Shown: positions 1-8,665 of the stretch, piece after piece
Position numbering within the stretch: the first letter of the stretch is position 1
Layout: each line of letters starts with the position of its first letter
Assembly: GCA_002344885.1 (NCBI GenBank)
Contig: DDUQ01000097.1
Span: forward strand, 1 to 57,502
Direction of reading: 5' to 3'
DNA: 57,502 bases
Origin: Comamonadaceae bacterium UBA2334
GTDB lineage: Bacteria; Pseudomonadota; Gammaproteobacteria; Burkholderiales; Burkholderiaceae_C
The notes under the pieces: model-generated
Told to the model about the DNA's origin: nothing
What the model saw: the letters and a program-made list of their open reading frames with translations, nothing else
The model's database searches: none
Position numbers and translations under genes: made by a program

Positions 1-816
1 CCCCCCGGCGGCAAGCCCGCAGGCGATAGCAACCGCCGCCCTGCCCCACCCCAACACCCGGTGCTGGGTCAACTGGCCACGTTGTACCCGGTGCTGTTCG
101 GTGCCAAGCCGCTGCCCCTCAAACGCGGCATCCTGCAGGACTTGCTGGCCGCCCACCCCGATGCCCTGACCAAAGACGGGCTGAAAGAGGCGCTGGCGCT
201 GTACACACGCTCCACCCGCTACCTCACGGCCATGGCGTCCGGCCAGGCGCGGCACGACCTGAGCGGCACCGCCGTGGAGGCGGTGGCCCCCGAGCACCAG
301 CACCATGCCTTGCTGGAAGTGTTCAAGCGCCGCCACGCCCGCACGGGCGAAGACGTGCGCAGCGAACTGCGCAGCCGCATGGTGCTGGCCGCAGAGCAGT
401 CAGGCCTGGCCCCTGCCGACTATGCGCTGCGCGTGCGCAACAAAGACGAAGCGGCCAACGCCATTCTGGACGATGCCATGGCCGACCTGGCCAGCCGCGT
501 GGCCCGCGAGCAGGCACTGTTGCAAGCTTTTGAAGGCAGCGGCAAAACCGTGAACGAGTTTGCCGGCATGTACGGGCTGCACCCCATCGAAGCGGCCGCC
601 ACCCTCAACCGCGCACGTGCCCGCCTGACCACCGCTGCATCGGCTGAGGCGGCTGCAGCAGCTACATCTGCCGCACCCGCCTCGCCTGACACGTCAGCCG
701 CACCCACCACCGCCGTGGCCAACGACAACACGACCGGTGACGACACGCCTGCCGACGCTGAAGAAAACAACAACGCCGCTGCGGCCACCGACAACGGCGG
801 CCAGACAGCGGCGTGA
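1..816 (+). CDS. ProQ/FinO-family RNA chaperone (5' partial)
   Basis: The reading frame is open from base 1, so the true start lies upstream; the first in-frame start-like codon in the window is GTG at 61. The visible protein begins inside a ProQ/FINO domain: residues TLYPVLFGAKPLPLKRGI and the later LALYTRSTRYLTAM match the conserved FinO fold core, which binds structured RNAs and promotes sRNA-mRNA pairing in the cytoplasm. The C-terminal third is low-complexity, rich in Ala, Thr, Asp and Asn, and probably disordered. Known family members act as global RNA-binding proteins; the particular RNA targets here cannot be read from sequence. It lies convergent to the YceI gene that follows, with a 24-bp gap. 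Confidence 0.85.
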   Translation, partial: PPGGKPAGDSNRRPAPPQHPVLGQLATLYPVLFGAKPLPLKRGILQDLLAAHPDALTKDGLKEALALYTRSTRYLTAMASGQARHDLSGTAVEAVAPEHQHHALLEVFKRRHARTGEDVRSELRSRMVLAAEQSGLAPADYALRVRNKDEAANAILDDAMADLASRVAREQALLQAFEGSGKTVNEFAGMYGLHPIEAAATLNRARARLTTAASAEAAAAATSAAPASPDTSAAPTTAVANDNTTGDDTPADAEENNNAAAATDNGGQTAA

Positions 817-840
817 GCCGGTGAGGTAAACCCTCGGGGC

Positions 841-1416
841 TTACTGCTTGATGGCTTCCACCTGGATGACGACGCGGACATCCTTGGGGAAGCCGTACTG
901 CACGCCATAGTTCACGCCGAACACCGTGCGGTCGAAGGCGGTTTCAAAGTCGCCACCGCACACCTCGCGCTTGAGCATGGGGTGCATCGTGCAGTGGAAG
1001 TTCTTGGCCTTCAGCGTCACGGGGGCTGTTTTGCCCATGAGCGTCAGCGTGCCGTCCACGGCGGTGACTTTGTCGCCGTCGAAGGTGAACTTGTCACCGC
1101 TGAAGGTGGCAGTGGGGAATTTGTCGGTGTCAAAAATGTCGGCGCTGCGCAGGTGTTTGTCAAAAGCAGCCGTGCCGGTGTTGACCGATGCCACGTCGAT
1201 CGAAATGTCCACCTTGCCTGTTTTGGCGGCGCGGTCGATCGTCACCGAACCCGATTTTTTGTCAAAGCGGCCACGGTTGGTGCTGACGCCCAGGTGACCG
1301 ATCTCGAACGTGGCGAACGTGTGCGTCGGCTCGATCGCATAGTTCACCGCCTGGGCTTGGGCCAGGCCTGTGGTCAGGGCGGCCGCGGCGGCCAGGGCAA
1401 ACAGGGAAACGCGCAT
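841..1416 (-). CDS. YceI-family periplasmic lipid-binding protein (downstream copy)
   Basis: 191 aa with a clear Sec signal peptide (MRVSLFALAAAAALTTGLAQAQA) followed by the YceI lipocalin-like beta-barrel, including AIEPTHTFATFEIGHLG and GDKFTFDGDKVTAVDGTLTL. YceI proteins bind long isoprenoid or ubiquinone-like chains in the periplasm; some are induced by high pH or osmotic stress. A good ribosome binding site (AAGGAG) sits about 8 bases before the ATG. It is the last gene of a leftward run cytochrome b561 - YceI - YceI. Two extra cysteines near residues 145-155 (FHCTMHP, REVCGGD) could form a disulphide; that is an inference. Confidence 0.9.
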   Translation of the reverse strand: MRVSLFALAAAAALTTGLAQAQAVNYAIEPTHTFATFEIGHLGVSTNRGRFDKKSGSVTIDRAAKTGKVDISIDVASVNTGTAAFDKHLRSADIFDTDKFPTATFSGDKFTFDGDKVTAVDGTLTLMGKTAPVTLKAKNFHCTMHPMLKREVCGGDFETAFDRTVFGVNYGVQYGFPKDVRVVIQVEAIKQ

Positions 1417-1496
1417 GGATAGACTCCTTGGTTAAAAAATCAAACAAAAATGGCATCCATCGCTTTATTTATAGGCAATGAATGCTACTCAAAAAA

Positions 1497-2084
1497 TCAG
1501 ATCTTCTGGATGCCGCTGACAGCCAGCTTGAACTTGACCTGCACCTCATCCGCCACCATGGAGGTGTCGGCCCACTCGGCCTCACCCACCTTGAACGCCA
1601 GACGAGGGATGCTGAACGCACCCGTGGCGGTGGTGGTGAGGTTGGGTGCCGCACCGGTCTGAACCAGCGTCACCGGTACGGTCACGTCACGCGACGTGCC
1701 CTTGATGGCCAGTTTGCCCACCACCTCGAACTTGCCACCGCCCAGCGACTTGATGGCTGACGACTCGAACGTGGCCTTCGGGAACTTGACAGCTGCCAGC
1801 CAGACGGGCTTGGGCAGTTCCACGTCCACCTCTTTCAAACCCATGGTCGCGCTGCCGATGTCCACCGTGAACCCGATGCGACTGGCGGGCAACTTGGCCG
1901 GGTCGAACGCCACCTGGGCATCAAACACCTTGAACTGCCCCTCCACAGGCACACCCATCTGCTTGATGACGAACGACAGGTTGCTTTGAGCAGGCACCAG
2001 CTTCTGTTGGGCAAAGGCGCTGGGCGCAGCCAGCAGGCCAGTCAGGGCAGCGCAGGCGACCAGACGGGAAACGGACAAGTTCAT
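1497..2084 (-). CDS. YceI-family periplasmic protein (upstream copy)
   Basis: 195 aa from the ATG at 2084, chosen because it opens a typical signal peptide (MNLSVSRLVACAALTGLLAAPSAFAQ) and has GGAG about 8 bases upstream. The frame stays open further upstream but that extension has no signal-peptide character. The mature part matches YceI: LVPAQSNLSFVIKQMG and a C-terminal EVQVKFKLAVSG strand. It is clearly diverged from the YceI gene just downstream, so the two are paralogues or were co-acquired rather than a recent duplication. Placement between a cytochrome b561 gene and another YceI suggests joint handling of a quinone or other isoprenoid at the inner membrane/periplasm. Confidence 0.9.
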   Translation of the reverse strand: MNLSVSRLVACAALTGLLAAPSAFAQQKLVPAQSNLSFVIKQMGVPVEGQFKVFDAQVAFDPAKLPASRIGFTVDIGSATMGLKEVDVELPKPVWLAAVKFPKATFESSAIKSLGGGKFEVVGKLAIKGTSRDVTVPVTLVQTGAAPNLTTTATGAFSIPRLAFKVGEAEWADTSMVADEVQVKFKLAVSGIQKI

Positions 2085-2202
2085 GGGTTCACTCCAAAGC
2101 AAATTCAAAGGCAAAGGCAAAGGCATGCACGGTGGCGTGTGGCTGAGCGGTGGGCCGCTGCTGCTGGCAGACAGCACCAGGCCGGCGCGCGTTGGTACGG
2201 GC

Positions 2203-2781
2203 TCAACCACTGCGACCCGGCAACATGCGCAGCAACAGGCCGTCACGGTCGATCAACTGGTGCTTGAGCGCCGCGCCCACATGCACCACCACCAGCCCTG
2301 CTAACGCATAGGCAGACACCTGGTGCCAGGGTTTGATGAGCTCGGCCAGCGCCTTGTCAACCGGCACAAAGTCGGGCAGCGGCAGCAACCCGAACAGCAC
2401 CACCGGAAACCCTGCCGCCGAGCTGTAGGCCCAGCCCACCAGCGGCACCACAAAAAACAACGCGTACAGCGCATGGTGCGTGGCATGGTGTGCCACGCGC
2501 TGCCAGGCCGGCATGGCCGCCTGGGTGGCTGCTGGCAAGGCGGGGGCCGGGTGCGTCAGGCGCCACGCCAGGCGCAAGGCCGACAGCACCAGCACGGTCA
2601 CGCCCGCCCATTTGTGCCAGTTGAAGTACTTCAGCCGGGCGGGAGAAAACGGCAGGCTGGTCATGTACAGCCCGAAGGCAAACAGGCCCACCAGCGCCAG
2701 AGCAAGCACCCAATGCAAGGCAATGGCAGTGGGGGTGTAGCGCGCTGCAGGTGCAACAGAAGATTGAGGCGAGGCAGACAT
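2203..2781 (-). CDS. cytochrome b561 family protein
   Basis: 192 aa from the ATG at 2781 (an in-frame ATG at 2802 would add 7 residues). Four hydrophobic segments are visible with histidines in the usual haem-ligand positions: ALHWVLALALVG near the N terminus, FNWHKWAGV, HHATHHALYALFF and WHQVSAYALAGLVVVHVGAALKH. This is the pattern of the bacterial diheme cytochrome b561 (Ni/Fe-hydrogenase b-type) family, which oxidises quinol in the inner membrane. The pairing of b561 with YceI genes is common in proteobacteria. The start lies opposite the CheB/CheR fusion gene, leaving a divergent AT-rich intergenic region. Confidence 0.9.
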   Translation of the reverse strand: MSASPQSSVAPAARYTPTAIALHWVLALALVGLFAFGLYMTSLPFSPARLKYFNWHKWAGVTVLVLSALRLAWRLTHPAPALPAATQAAMPAWQRVAHHATHHALYALFFVVPLVGWAYSSAAGFPVVLFGLLPLPDFVPVDKALAELIKPWHQVSAYALAGLVVVHVGAALKHQLIDRDGLLLRMLPGRSG

Positions 2782-2959
2782 GCGGCGAAGTTTAGGAAGC
2801 AAGTGCTGTCATTTTTCAGAACGATTTTGTAGTTATCAAACAAATTTTTTGAATAACTTTTTTCCCTGAAAGCATTCCCCTGCCTGCAGTCGGCAAAATA
2901 GAAAACCGAGCGTAAAAAAGGGGAAAATTCGGTCGGCTCCCACCACAGGACAACACACC
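2782..2959. promoter_or_regulatory. AT-rich divergent intergenic region
   Basis: This is the most AT-rich stretch in the first 10 kb (runs of T and A around 2812-2925) between the b561 gene and the CheB/CheR fusion. It must hold both promoters. A possible -10 (CAAAATAG, near 2895) would serve the plus strand; I cannot assign a convincing -35, and there is no strong ribosome binding site before the ATG at 2960. Confidence 0.4.
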
Positions 2960-5900
2960 ATGAATGCCCCAGCCAGTCCCGCCAACCCAGCCACCACAAC
3001 CGTCGGCCAGGCCTCTACCAGCGAGGCTGAACCCACAAACAAGCTGCATGTGGTCGCCATTGGCGCGTCAGCAGGTGGGCTGGATGCGCTTGAAAAGCTG
3101 TTTGCTGCCCTTCCCCCCGACACGGGCGCGGCGTTCGTGGTCATTCAGCACCTGTCGCCCGACCACAAGAGCATGATGGCCAGCCTGCTGGCACGCCACA
3201 CCAGCATGCCGGTGGTGATGGTCGAAGAAAACATGCCCATACAGGCCAACAAGGTGTTCCTGATCCCGCCGGGTTCCATCATGCACACCGACGGCCAGCT
3301 GCTGCGGCTGACACCCAAGAGCCCCAGAACGCTCACGTTGCCGATTGACGTGTTCTTCCAGTCGCTTGCCACACACCACGGCGACCATGCCGTGGGCGTG
3401 GTGCTCTCAGGCACAGGCTCGGACGGCACACGCGGTGCCGGGGCCATCAACGAGGCAGGTGGCTTCCTCATCGCCCAGGACCCCGAAAACGCCAAATTCG
3501 ACGGCATGCCCCGCAGCGTCATTGCCACCGGGCTGGTCGATGCCATTTTGCCCATCGAAGGCATTGCACAGCGCGTGGTGGCCCACATCACCAACCAGGC
3601 GGCACCGCTGGGCGAAGGCATGCACGAGGCCCTGCAACGCAACCTGGCCATCGGGCCTGATGCAGCACTGTCAGGCATCCTGCACCTGCTGCTGCAACTG
3701 GGCGGCATCAACTTTGACGACTACAAACCCGGCACCGTCATGCGGCGCATCGAACGGCGCATGGCGGTGCAACAGGTGGGCAGCATCGAAGGCTACCTGG
3801 CCCTGCTCAACCAGGACCGCGCAGAGGTGCTGACGCTGCGGCGCGAGCTGCTGATACCGGTCACCAGCTTTTTCCGGGACACCGAAGCCTTCGAGGCGCT
3901 GATGCGTCAGGTCATCGACCCCATCGTCTCGTCCAAAGAGGCGGGCCAGACCATCCGTGTCTGGTGCGCGGGTGTGTCCACCGGTGAAGAAGCTTACTCG
4001 GTGGCCATGCTGTTTCTGGAGGCGTTCGAGCAGGCCAAGCGCTGGCCCACCCTCAAGATTTTTGCCACCGATGTGGACCAACTCAACATCGAAACTGCCG
4101 CTGCAGGCACCTACCCCGAGTCGATCATGGCCGAGGTGTCGCCACACCAGCTGGAGCGCTTTTTCACGAAGAAGAACAACGCGTTTGTCGTGAAAAACGA
4201 GCTGCGCCAGTGCATCGTGTTTGCCCGGCACAACATGCTGAGCGACCCACCCTTCACCAAGATGGACCTGGTGGTGTGCCGCAATGCACTCATCTACTTC
4301 CGCAGCAGCGCCCAGGACCGGGCATTGCGGCGCATGCAGTACGCACTCGGCGCCAAGGGTTACCTGTTCCTCGGCTCCAGCGAATCGCTGGGCGACCTGC
4401 AACGCGATTTCCAGACCCTTTCGGCGCGCCACAAAATCTGGCAGGTCGTCAGGCCCACCTCGCTGCCCCTGGACATGGGCCGGGGCGTGGGTGGCGGCAT
4501 GCCTTTGGCCGGTGTCAGCAGGCGAGCCTCATCCCCCGCCGGGCAAGGCCGCCCGGTGGGCAGCGCCATCGACCAGGGCTTCCACACCCTGCTCAAGGCG
4601 TTTGCACCACCGGCTGCCATCCTGGTCAACGGCGGACACGAACTGGTTCATTCGTACGGTGACGTGCAGCCCTTTCTGCGCATCCGTGAAGGCCAGGCCA
4701 GCCTGGACATCAACCGCATCCTGCCCGACGCCCTCATTCCCGTTTCCGCCGCGCTCCTCTTCAAAAGCACCCGCGAAAACACCAGCGCCCAGTCTGACGT
4801 GGTGCGCCTGGCGCTGCCCACAGCACCCGGCCAGGCCGAAACCGAGGCGGTACGCATCCATGTTCGCCTGAGCGCCTGGCCCGTGGGCGAGGTCGATGGC
4901 CAGCGGCTGACCCTGCTGGCCTTTGAAACCGTGAATGCCCCCGAACGTGTGGACGCGCCCGTGGCTGTTGACATACACAGCGAAACATCCGAGCGCATCG
5001 AGGTGCTGGAGCACGAACTGGCCGCCACGCGCGAAAGCCTGCAGGCCACCATCGAGGAGCTGGAAACCTCGAACGAAGAACTGCAGGCCACCAACGAAGA
5101 AATGATGGCCAGCAATGAAGAGCTGCAAAGCTCGAATGAAGAGCTGCAATCCGTCAACGAAGAGTTGAACACCGTCAACGCCGAATACCAGGAAAAGATA
5201 GACATCCTCAACAGGTTGAACGCCGACCTCGACAGCCTGGCCCGCGTGGCTTCGTCGGGCACCGTGTTTGTGGACGAGCAGATGCACCTGACCCGCTTCA
5301 GCCCCGAGGCGGCGCAAATCTTCAGGCTGCGCGAATCGGACATCGGCCGCCCGCTCGAAGACCTGAACCACACGCTGGACTACCCGGCGTTCATCCACGA
5401 CCTGCGCACCACCCTTCAAACGGCACAACCCATTGAAGAACAGGTGACCGACAGCCAGAACCGCTGTTTTCTGGTCAAGATGCTGCCCTACCGCATCCCG
5501 TCTTCAGCCTCGCGGGGCGTGGTGGTGAGTTTTGTGGACATGACGTCTGTCAACGAACTGGCACGCATGCAAGCCATTCTGGACGCTCTGGCCGAACATG
5601 TGGCGGTGCTGGACACCCAGGGCACAATCACAATGGTCAATCGCGCATGGCGCGAATTCGCTGCAGAAAACGGCGACCCGGCTTGCGCCACCTGTGGCAC
5701 CGGCATCAACTACCTGCTAACCTGCCAGCGCGCCGTCGGAAAAGACTGTGGCTATGCCGAACGGGCAGCCAAAGGCTTGCGCGCGGTGCTGGACGGCCTG
5801 ACTGACCACTTCAGCATGGAATACCCCTGCCATGGCAAGGAGCAGGAGCGCTGGTTCGTGATGCATATCAGCCCCTTGTTGTACCGTGACATCAAGTCAC

Positions 5901-6019
5901 ACCCGCATGCACCATCCGGCACGCCAGCCCTGCGCGGCGTGGTCATCAGCCATGTCAACATCACGGCCTGGCGCAACGGCGGCCAAACAGACGACGGGGA
6001 TTCGAGCGAGGAGGTCTGA
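2960..6019 (+). CDS. CheB-CheR-PAS fusion chemoreceptor-modification-like protein
   Basis: 1019 aa. Domains: CheB-type methylesterase at about 25-215 with catalytic Ser in GASAGG (about 36), His in QHLSPDH (about 63) and Asp in GTGSDG (about 153); CheR methyltransferase at about 240-495 with SAM-binding GVSTGEEAYS (about 335-345); a heptad-rich coiled coil at about 675-755 (NEELQATNEEMMASNEEL); then a PAS domain (about 755-870) and a second PAS-like segment (about 870-1010) containing a CATCG pair. No receiver domain precedes CheB and no kinase follows. There is no cheA, cheW or receptor gene in the window, so this is the stand-alone type rather than part of a chemotaxis operon. It ends 3 bases before the GGDEF-EAL gene, indicating one transcript. 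Confidence 0.92.
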   Translation: MNAPASPANPATTTVGQASTSEAEPTNKLHVVAIGASAGGLDALEKLFAALPPDTGAAFVVIQHLSPDHKSMMASLLARHTSMPVVMVEENMPIQANKVFLIPPGSIMHTDGQLLRLTPKSPRTLTLPIDVFFQSLATHHGDHAVGVVLSGTGSDGTRGAGAINEAGGFLIAQDPENAKFDGMPRSVIATGLVDAILPIEGIAQRVVAHITNQAAPLGEGMHEALQRNLAIGPDAALSGILHLLLQLGGINFDDYKPGTVMRRIERRMAVQQVGSIEGYLALLNQDRAEVLTLRRELLIPVTSFFRDTEAFEALMRQVIDPIVSSKEAGQTIRVWCAGVSTGEEAYSVAMLFLEAFEQAKRWPTLKIFATDVDQLNIETAAAGTYPESIMAEVSPHQLERFFTKKNNAFVVKNELRQCIVFARHNMLSDPPFTKMDLVVCRNALIYFRSSAQDRALRRMQYALGAKGYLFLGSSESLGDLQRDFQTLSARHKIWQVVRPTSLPLDMGRGVGGGMPLAGVSRRASSPAGQGRPVGSAIDQGFHTLLKAFAPPAAILVNGGHELVHSYGDVQPFLRIREGQASLDINRILPDALIPVSAALLFKSTRENTSAQSDVVRLALPTAPGQAETEAVRIHVRLSAWPVGEVDGQRLTLLAFETVNAPERVDAPVAVDIHSETSERIEVLEHELAATRESLQATIEELETSNEELQATNEEMMASNEELQSSNEELQSVNEELNTVNAEYQEKIDILNRLNADLDSLARVASSGTVFVDEQMHLTRFSPEAAQIFRLRESDIGRPLEDLNHTLDYPAFIHDLRTTLQTAQPIEEQVTDSQNRCFLVKMLPYRIPSSASRGVVVSFVDMTSVNELARMQAILDALAEHVAVLDTQGTITMVNRAWREFAAENGDPACATCGTGINYLLTCQRAVGKDCGYAERAAKGLRAVLDGLTDHFSMEYPCHGKEQERWFVMHISPLLYRDIKSHPHAPSGTPALRGVVISHVNITAWRNGGQTDDGDSSEEV

Positions 6020-6022
6020 CAC

Positions 6023-8644
6023 ATGCCAAAAACTGACAGGCTACGGTCGCTACGCGAACAGGCAGAACAGGCGTTGCGCGAACTGCCTGAGCGCGCACAT
6101 GCCGAGGGTGACGAGGCAGCCGATGTGGAGCGCCTGCTGGAAGACTTGCGCGTGTACCGCGTGGAGCTGGAGTTGCAGAACGAAGAGCTGCAACTGGCCC
6201 AGCAACGTGCCGAACTGGCCAGCGCCCGACATCAACTGTTGTTTGACCACATGCCCGTGCCGGGACTGGTGCTCGACAAGGCGGGCCACATCCACGCCAA
6301 CAACCAACTTGCGGAGCAGTGGCTGGGTGAGCGAATCAAACATGCGCCAACCGATGCGCGGTTGATGCGTGCCCTGTCTGCCAACGCGCGGGCTGAATTG
6401 TGGCGGGCACTGAATGACACCCGGCTGGAGGGCGAGCGCAAGGTGCTCCAAGGCCTGACCCTGAACACGCAGGAGCCCTTGCAACGCACCGTAGACGTGC
6501 ACCTGTTGCGGCTGCCGGACACCTACCATCTGGATGCACGTTCGTTGGCCCTGCTGGTCGATCGAAGCGCAGAAATGGCCATGGCTGCGCAACGGCAATT
6601 GTTCCAGACCCTGATCGACAGCAGCGACGACCTGATTTGCAGCACCGACCGCCACGGTCGGTTTACCTTGGCCAACCGGGCCATGCTGGACGCCTTGCAG
6701 ACCGACGCAGCCCACCTGCACGGGCAACCCCGCAATGCGGTGATGGCCGTGCACGATGCCATTGCCCACGAAGTGTCTGACCAGACTGTGCTGCGCACCG
6801 GCCAACCCGTCAACCTGGAAGAAAACCTGTTCATTCCGGCACAGGCCAGCGTGCGCGCTTTTGCCACCCACAAATTTCCGCTGGTGGACGCGCAGGGCAT
6901 CACGGTGGGGGTGGGCAGCATGTCAAGGGACATCACCGCCACGCGGGAAAATGCCCGCCACCAACGCCTGAGCGAAGCGGTCTTCCAGCATGCCACCGAG
7001 GCCATCATCGTCACCGATGCCGACACCCGCATCCTGCGGGTCAACCCGGCTTTTGAACGCATGTCGGGGTTCTCGGCCGCCACAGTGGTGGGCAGAAAAA
7101 CCGCCATGCTGCGCTCGGGCAGACAAGGCAGCGACTTCTATCGCGACATGTGGGCCTGCCTGCGAGACACCGGCCAATGGCAGGGCGAGCTGTCCAACCG
7201 GCACGCCACAGGTGCCTACTACTCGGTCATGAGCACCATCACGGCGCTGAAAGCTGACAACGGCAGCCTGACCGGCTACATGGCGGTGCAAACAGACGTC
7301 TCGCGCCTGTTGAATGCAGAAAACGAAGTGAACCGTCTCTCCTTCATGGACACGCTGACCGGCCTGCCCAACCGCGCGCTGCTGATGGACCGCATGCATC
7401 AGCTCATGGCGCAGGCCCGGCGACAGGAAGAACCTTTTTGTGTGCTGTTCTCCGACCTCGACCACTTTAAGGACGTCAACGACTCACTCGGCCACCACGT
7501 GGGTGACGAACTGCTGAAAACCGTTGCACAGCGGCTGCAGCACCATGTACGCGAGCAGGACACGGTGGCCCGCCTGGGGGGGGACGAGTTTGTGGTGTTG
7601 CTGCCCCAAACCCATGTGAACGATGCCTGTGCCCTCGCCACCAAGTTGCAAAAAGTGTGCGAAGAGCCCATCCAGCTGGGTGAGATGGCAGCCTACCAGC
7701 CACACATGTCCACAGGTATCGCCACGTTTCCAGGCGACGGTGACACGGTTGACTTGCTGCTGCGCAACGCCGACACCGCGATGTACGCGGCCAAAACCTC
7801 GGGCCGTGCACGGGTCAAAACGTACACGGCAGACATGAGCGATGCCAACAACCGCCTGTTCGATACGCACTACGGCTTGACCCAGGCCTTGCGCAATGGC
7901 GAACTCAGGCTGTTCCTCCAGCCCAAGTTCCGCTTGACAGACATGAGCCTGACTGGCGCTGAAGCACTGGTGCGCTGGGAGCGCCCCGGCGTGGGGCTGA
8001 CACCGCCGGGCGAATTCATCGATGTGGCCGAAAAAACAGGCCTGCTGCTGGCCATTGACCAGTGGATGTTGAGCCAGGTGCTGCAAACACTGGCCCGATG
8101 GACTCAGGCTGGCCTGTGGCCGGCAGGCTGCCACATTGCAGTCAACCAGGCCGCCACAGACCTGGCCAGCGCAGACTGGTTGCCGTATGTGACGACTCAG
8201 CTGACCTCACTGGGCGTGGCACCCGGTTTGTTGCAACTGGAGCTGACCGAGAGCGACCTGCTGCAGCCCAGCCCCGACATGCTGGCCAAACTGGGCAGCA
8301 TGCGGGAGTTGGGCCTGCAACTGACCATAGACGACTTCGGCACCGGTTACTCCAGCCTGTCGTACCTCAAGTCGTTGCCCATATCGGTCATCAAGATCGA
8401 TCAGAGTTTTGTGCGCGACATGCTGACCGACGCCAACGACCACACGCTGGTAGAGGCCATGGTGACCCTGGCACACAAGCTGGGGCACAAGGTTGTCGCC
8501 GAAGGTGTCGAAACGGCTGAACAGGCGCAAGCCCTGACCCAACTGGGTTGCGAGTGCGGGCAAGGCTACCTGGTCAGCCCACCGGTCAGCCTGGAAACAT
8601 TCGAAGCACTGTTTTTGCCCAAAATGGTGACGCCCTCGCGCTGA
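6023..8644 (+). CDS. PAS-GGDEF-EAL cyclic-di-GMP turnover protein
   Basis: 873 aa, cytoplasmic by sequence (no membrane segment). Order: N-terminal coiled coil (about 35-70), three PAS-like sensor units (about 70-190, 190-312, 315-435), GGDEF (about 440-605) and EAL (about 625-865). GGDEF residues 519-523 are intact and preceded by an RxxD inhibitory-site motif (REQD). The EAL domain keeps EAL, LTES, DDFGTGYSSL and KIDQSFV, so both synthesis and breakdown of cyclic di-GMP are possible. It starts 3 bases after the CheB/CheR fusion and is probably translationally linked. Its first 190 residues are paralogous to the PAS-only protein encoded tail-to-tail downstream. A run of eight G (7576-7583) encodes the GG of GGDEF. 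Confidence 0.95.
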   Translation: MPKTDRLRSLREQAEQALRELPERAHAEGDEAADVERLLEDLRVYRVELELQNEELQLAQQRAELASARHQLLFDHMPVPGLVLDKAGHIHANNQLAEQWLGERIKHAPTDARLMRALSANARAELWRALNDTRLEGERKVLQGLTLNTQEPLQRTVDVHLLRLPDTYHLDARSLALLVDRSAEMAMAAQRQLFQTLIDSSDDLICSTDRHGRFTLANRAMLDALQTDAAHLHGQPRNAVMAVHDAIAHEVSDQTVLRTGQPVNLEENLFIPAQASVRAFATHKFPLVDAQGITVGVGSMSRDITATRENARHQRLSEAVFQHATEAIIVTDADTRILRVNPAFERMSGFSAATVVGRKTAMLRSGRQGSDFYRDMWACLRDTGQWQGELSNRHATGAYYSVMSTITALKADNGSLTGYMAVQTDVSRLLNAENEVNRLSFMDTLTGLPNRALLMDRMHQLMAQARRQEEPFCVLFSDLDHFKDVNDSLGHHVGDELLKTVAQRLQHHVREQDTVARLGGDEFVVLLPQTHVNDACALATKLQKVCEEPIQLGEMAAYQPHMSTGIATFPGDGDTVDLLLRNADTAMYAAKTSGRARVKTYTADMSDANNRLFDTHYGLTQALRNGELRLFLQPKFRLTDMSLTGAEALVRWERPGVGLTPPGEFIDVAEKTGLLLAIDQWMLSQVLQTLARWTQAGLWPAGCHIAVNQAATDLASADWLPYVTTQLTSLGVAPGLLQLELTESDLLQPSPDMLAKLGSMRELGLQLTIDDFGTGYSSLSYLKSLPISVIKIDQSFVRDMLTDANDHTLVEAMVTLAHKLGHKVVAEGVETAEQAQALTQLGCECGQGYLVSPPVSLETFEALFLPKMVTPSR

Positions 8645-8665
8645 GAACGGGGGACGCAGGGCGTT

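Noticed and set aside
2960..6019. Chemotaxis operon membership of the CheB/CheR fusion
   Set aside because: No cheA, cheW, cheY or receptor gene lies in the window; the protein lacks the receiver domain of classical CheB.
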